A stretch of 5,057 bases of DNA from assembly GCA_021811745.1 (NCBI GenBank), contig JAJZNH010000287.1, positions 1 to 5,057 on the forward strand, written 5' to 3'. Source of the DNA: Acidobacteriota bacterium. GTDB lineage: Bacteria > Acidobacteriota > Terriglobia > Terriglobales > Acidobacteriaceae. Under the pieces are notes generated by a model. That model saw only the letters and a list, made by a program, of their open reading frames with translations, ran no database searches and had not been told where the DNA came from. Every line of letters starts with the position of its first letter. Within the stretch, counting starts at the first letter, position 1. The translations under genes and the position numbers were made by a program. This document shows, piece after piece, positions 4,665 to 5,057 of this stretch.

Positions 4665-5057
4665 GCGCGGCACTGCAAGTGGCGATGATTTGGGGAGCAA
4701 GCGACGCACCAGCTGCCTGGCAGGAAGAACAGAGGGCATGGAAAGAAAAGCCGGCGGCACAGCCTGAAAGAAGAACGGCGGCGCAGACCGCCAGACCGCC
4801 TGCCAGCCTGGCCTTCTACAGGAAGCATACGGAGAGCCTGCTGCGGCGGTATCTGTACGCTTCAATGCAGGTGGGCAGGGCGCCGTCAATCCTGCGCGAT
4901 CCGGTGGGGCGGGGATGGGCCTCGAGCCGGCCGATCCGCACGTTTGAGGATGCGGTCATCTTTGTTCTCGACGTGGAAAAGTGCCTGAACCGGCTGGGGA
5001 GTCTGGATCGCGAGATGTTGAGCCGGATCGTGCTCCAGGAGTATACGCAGGCCGAGG
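4661..5057 (+). CDS. Unrecognised protein with sigma region 4-like segment (3' end cut by window edge)
   Basis: The open frame runs 132 codons without a stop to the window edge, so the C-terminus is missing. The start is well supported: GGAGG at 4649-4653 lies seven bases before the ATG, which overlaps the previous stop (ATGA). Residues 1-48 are low-complexity, rich in Ala, Gln and Pro, and probably disordered. Residues 50-70 form a Tyr/Arg-rich helix (FYRKHTESLLRRYLYASMQ). A loop with GRAPSILRDPVGRGW follows at 72-86, and a helical segment FEDAVIFVLDVEKCLNRL at 95-112. Residues 109-132 (L-NRLGSLDREMLSR-IVL then EYTQAE) resemble the opening of sigma factor region 4, where a turn and the recognition helix would come next, off the window. 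It may be a sigma-like or phage late-regulator-like protein. That assignment is inference. Being a real gene is much more certain. Confidence 0.8.
   Translation, partial: MSAALQVAMIWGASDAPAAWQEEQRAWKEKPAAQPERRTAAQTARPPASLAFYRKHTESLLRRYLYASMQVGRAPSILRDPVGRGWASSRPIRTFEDAVIFVLDVEKCLNRLGSLDREMLSRIVLQEYTQAE

Noticed and set aside
4388..4889. Minus-strand open frames of 146 and 160 codons opposite the zinc-ribbon and sigma-like genes
   Set aside because: Composition is Pro/Arg/Ser-rich without domains. The opposite strand has two genes with good Shine-Dalgarno sites and an ATGA overlap.

Overview
The window looks like a chromosomal piece of a GC-rich, Gram-negative-type bacterium. My best guess is the Acidobacteriota (Terriglobia/Acidobacteriaceae). 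This rests on codon and GC bias, a GDP-heptose-type sugar kinase, the flavour of the dnaB protein, and a remembered but unverified similarity of the right-hand small genes to acidobacterial hypothetical proteins. No rRNA, tRNA, CRISPR array or transposase was recognised.

Left part (1-1508): the 5' portion of a GHMP-family sugar kinase (hddA-like) runs leftward off the window edge, with a good sigma-70-type promoter facing it. About 430 bases without a convincing gene follow. This stretch holds a GC-rich hairpin with a short T-run that looks like a rightward terminator. Next, on the + strand, is a small PilZ-domain protein (probable c-di-GMP receptor).

Middle (1509-3100): dnaB, the replicative helicase, is complete with all its catalytic motifs on the + strand. 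It is followed directly by a cluster of nested palindromes that separates it from a convergent gene.

Right part (3101-5057): a leftward gene encodes an XRE-type helix-turn-helix regulator. Its C-terminal half resembles a LexA/CI-type S24 domain, but the catalytic Ser and Lys positions appear to be Ala and Arg. A 650-base, lower-GC region with no convincing gene follows. It contains a strong candidate rightward promoter, overlapping hairpins, a 10-base direct repeat at 33-base spacing, and palindromes. It leads into a translationally coupled (ATGA overlap) rightward pair: a 69-residue zinc-ribbon protein with an AT-hook-like tail, and a protein cut by the window edge whose visible C-terminal part resembles the start of sigma factor region 4.

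Interpretation: the left and middle parts are ordinary housekeeping and envelope genes. The right part has the layout of a regulatory switch (repressor-like gene divergent from a DNA-binding/sigma-like pair). It is the only part of the window that might be an undescribed system, either a domesticated phage-type control module or a lineage-specific transcription control unit. That reading is inference from domain resemblance and layout.
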